NCBI GenBank assembly: GCA_029339505.1
Contig: JAQISU010000036.1
Span: 6,290,001 to 6,354,000, forward strand
Origin: Unio delphinus
Taxonomy: Eukaryota; Mollusca; Bivalvia; Unionida; Unionidae
Direction: 5' to 3'
Length of the DNA: 64,000 nucleotides
Below the pieces are notes generated by a model. That model did not search any database. It saw only the letters and a list, made by a program, of their open reading frames with translations, and was not told the origin of the DNA. Of this stretch, positions 59,621 to 64,000 are shown in pieces. Both the position numbers and the translations under genes were made by a program. The first letter of the stretch is position 1; each line of letters opens with the position of its first letter.

Positions 59621-60169
59621 TTGTGCTGCTGCTTTAAATCATTTCTACCTGGAAGTGACTTGCAAGCCTTCTCACATACCCATGTTGTAAAAATCTCTCT
59701 CTTTTTGCTACACAACCAGACCTGAACAATCAAACTCAGCAAATTTATAATAAACCTAAGAATAATCAATGGAATTACTCTGGAAAATATAAATCAGGTG
59801 ATATAACTGCTGAGCAAGGAATATACCCAAACCAATAAAATGCTTCATACCAAACAAAATTTAAATGCAATAACAATCAGACTTGTACAGAAACAAAAAC
59901 TTGACAGACAGGTCCTAACTTAACATCCCTAATCGATGACGAGAAAAAGTACAATGAGCAACTTTTCCTTGATTATATGGTGTTGGTCATGTAATGCAAG
60001 GACTAAGTTTAAAGATGATAAAATATCTGAAATTGGCAGCAGTGGCAATGAAATAAAACGTGTTCATTGTTACCCTCATTGAAGACAAATTCACCGACGC
60101 TGAATAAATGTGCATCTACTTTGTACAGGCAAGCTAACAAAACAATGACAAATATTATTGACATTTTTT
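59621..60169. other. Spacer between the degraded element and RPL23
   Basis: A short family A SINE-like trace (CTTGCAAGCCTTCTCACATA, minus-strand sense) lies near 59659. No gene recognised. Confidence 0.4.
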
Positions 60170-60175
60170 TTTATT
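60170..60175 (-). terminator. Poly(A) signal AATAAA of RPL23
   Basis: On the minus strand AATAAA lies about 20 nt past the RPL23 stop codon and runs into an A-rich stretch. This would give an exceptionally short 3' UTR, as is common for ribosomal protein mRNAs. Confidence 0.65.
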
Positions 60176-60195
60176 TCCTTTCAGTCTTTGTTACT

Positions 60196-62395
<2,200 letters not shown>

Positions 62396-62509
62396 CTTTC
62401 ATTTCCCCTTTAATGTTGACAATGACCCCTGCATTATCTTCAAAGTATATGAAAGTGCCATCTTTCCTCCGTATCGGTTTTCGTTGCCTCACCACTACAG
62501 CTGGCATTA
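62396..62509 (-). CDS. RPL23: 60S ribosomal protein L23 (uL14), penultimate exon
   Basis: 114 nt between the acceptor GTAATTTCAG and the donor AAAG|GTATGT. It encodes (V)[37 protein letters not shown] and the first base of the next Gly codon. Together with the last exon this covers roughly the final 65 of about 140 residues. [10 protein letters not shown] and KGEMKGSAITGP are hallmark L23 segments. Where human and fly have NNKGEMK this copy has NIKGEMK. The upstream exons are not in the remaining 1.5 kb and must lie beyond the right edge. Confidence 0.97.
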
Positions 62510-64000
62510 CTGAAATTACAGGAAGATGTTACATTAGAAGCATTCAATAGAGTATCCTTACTTGAAACTGATTATCTATATCTATTTATTAAACTTGGTT
62601 TCCCCTTTTCTACTGATCTAAATCCTACAAAGGATGATGAATCATCATTCTCCACCTACGAAATTCCAAATTCAATTTCACCATCCAATGACACAGTGTT
62701 CAAAATTCTTCAATATGATAGCAGACGTACAACTAATCAAAGAAAATTAGAGCTGCTCAGAAAAGAAAACTGACAACACGCAAATAGCTGCATCTTCTGT
62801 TACTCCAACAAAGAATAGCTATTTCTTGTGAAAACAATCTTTTGTACAAAAAATAAAGATAAAAAGCTATCGACAATCCTAATACAAAAGTGATAAAAGT
62901 TTCAAGAATTTTTTTTTAATACAAAAATTAAGAAACAAGGAAGAAACATTTGGCGGAGAAAGTTATCAAGAAAGTTTGAACATAAAAATACCCAAAAAAA
63001 GCATTTAAAATAATTGGGACACAATAACAAGTTTTGAGCCCACAACCTCTTGTTTGGCAGCATTGATGCAAAAGAACAAACATGAGTGTTTATTTATCTA
63101 TTAGAAAAATCCAATCTGATACAGATGCCAGTAAAAAGATGGCAAGATATAAACCACATCAAACTCTGGAAGTGTCTATCTTCTGTGGCATACAAGATGA
63201 TGTGGTACCATCCACTGCTCCATCCAGGAGTGGATTCCCAACATTTTTTAAAAGTTTCTCCATAACGAGACAGCGTATTAGCAATAGCCATGCCACTGAA
63301 AATATGGGTTTCCTGGACATGATGGTCAGAATAAGACTCCACATAAGGTAAATATATGTTTAACAGGTTAGGACTCCTCAGAAATGTAATGAAATCAGGT
63401 CTGAAATCATCGAAATGTGGTAAAAATTAGATCCTTAATGAAAAATAAACAATACGGTTGGTAGACCACAAGAGTTACATGTGCTGATTGTAAAGCAAAA
63501 GCAAAAGCAGTTTTTATCACCAACATTTTACACCACGCAATAGCAGCCTGTTTAACTGGTGGATGAAAGACCTCGGAAAACCCCAGGAAAAATGACCGCG
63601 ACCCACAGTAAGTTAATGGCAAGTTTTCTTTCAGACTCGCATTGGTGGAGTCCAAGATTTAAACACAGAAGTGAGAAGACCGTATAAAGGGTAGATTTGT
63701 TGCATTAAATGTCATACATGTGCTTGGATACCAGTCAACAGACATGCACACTAACATGCCACACTGGGGTCATGCTACCAGGCAAAGCTGACAACTTTTA
63801 CACATACAGACACGTTTTTTGACAGCTGATTTATCATTAAACCATTCCTGATTTAGCTAGCCCAATTTCTGCATGTTACCATTTGATGACAAAAATGCAG
63901 GATGTGAATAACAATTTGTGTTTTAAGACCAGTATCTGATCTGAATATTATAAAATGTCTCATAAAAACTTATTCATCATAAAACTAGTTTGTAACTAAG
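62510..64000. other. Upstream intron of RPL23 with a SINE relic
   Basis: A degraded family A SINE on the minus strand is recognisable at about 63541-63665 (GACCGCGACCCACAGTAAGT, GAGTCCAAGATTTAAACAC). Frames on both strands at 63082-63351 oppose each other and show no L23 sequence or other domain I can name. Confidence 0.6.

Noticed and set aside
63082..63351. 89-codon plus-strand and 82-codon minus-strand frames
   Set aside because: They overlap head-on, show no recognisable domain and do not match the L23 exon expected upstream. Probably intronic chance frames or an unidentifiable relic.

Overview
This 64 kb window is animal nuclear DNA, very probably from a mollusc and most likely a bivalve. 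The grounds are spliced genes with GT/AG introns, two tRNA-derived SINE families whose 3' tails have a style common in mollusc genomes (GGCGTTAAACCC followed by CAA repeats, and ATCAAACAAACAAA), a ribosomal protein L23 with an invertebrate-type C-terminus, and a very high load of tandem repeats. Roughly a third of the window is tandem repeat. Most of the longer open frames are by-products of repeats whose unit length is a multiple of 3, or of microsatellites.

Layout. (1) 1-340: 5' coding exon of an unrecognised minus-strand gene that runs off the left edge. (2) 1.4-8.8 kb: SINEs, a hAT-type MITE with an exact 8-bp target duplication, low-complexity DNA and scattered ~38-bp repeats. (3) 8.87-16.45 kb: an unbroken 7.6 kb satellite of a 25-bp unit, with a 1,823-bp tandem duplication inside it. 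(4) 16.5-20.7 kb: MITEs, SINEs and a 75-bp tandem repeat. (5) 20.9-29.8 kb, and probably to 47.1 kb: a minus-strand gene for an EXD1/Egalitarian-like 3'-5' exonuclease-fold protein. Six exons join in phase, and a candidate first exon at 47.1 kb would make a 530-residue protein. The residues expected to bind catalytic metal are mostly replaced, so it looks like a pseudo-exonuclease, as reported for the piRNA factor EXD1. The putative 17 kb first intron holds a 5.7 kb composite array, a 0.9 kb array and a 4.6 kb 46-bp array with higher-order structure. (6) 47-55 kb: microsatellites, minisatellites, SINEs and the 3' end of a non-LTR retrotransposon. (7) 55.7-59.6 kb: degraded minus-strand reading frames of an old multi-gene element that I could not identify with certainty (a Maverick/Polinton-type relic is possible), interrupted by two SINEs with clean target duplications. 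(8) 60.2-62.5 kb: the last two exons of RPL23 on the minus strand; the earlier exons lie beyond the right edge.

The three real genes are all on the minus strand and look unrelated in function. The main points of interest are the pseudo-exonuclease gene embedded in satellite DNA, a 53-bp repeat that has copied that gene's 5' splice site five times, and the higher-order organisation of the large arrays. I see no prokaryote-type system, no CRISPR array and no free-standing tRNA or rRNA gene.
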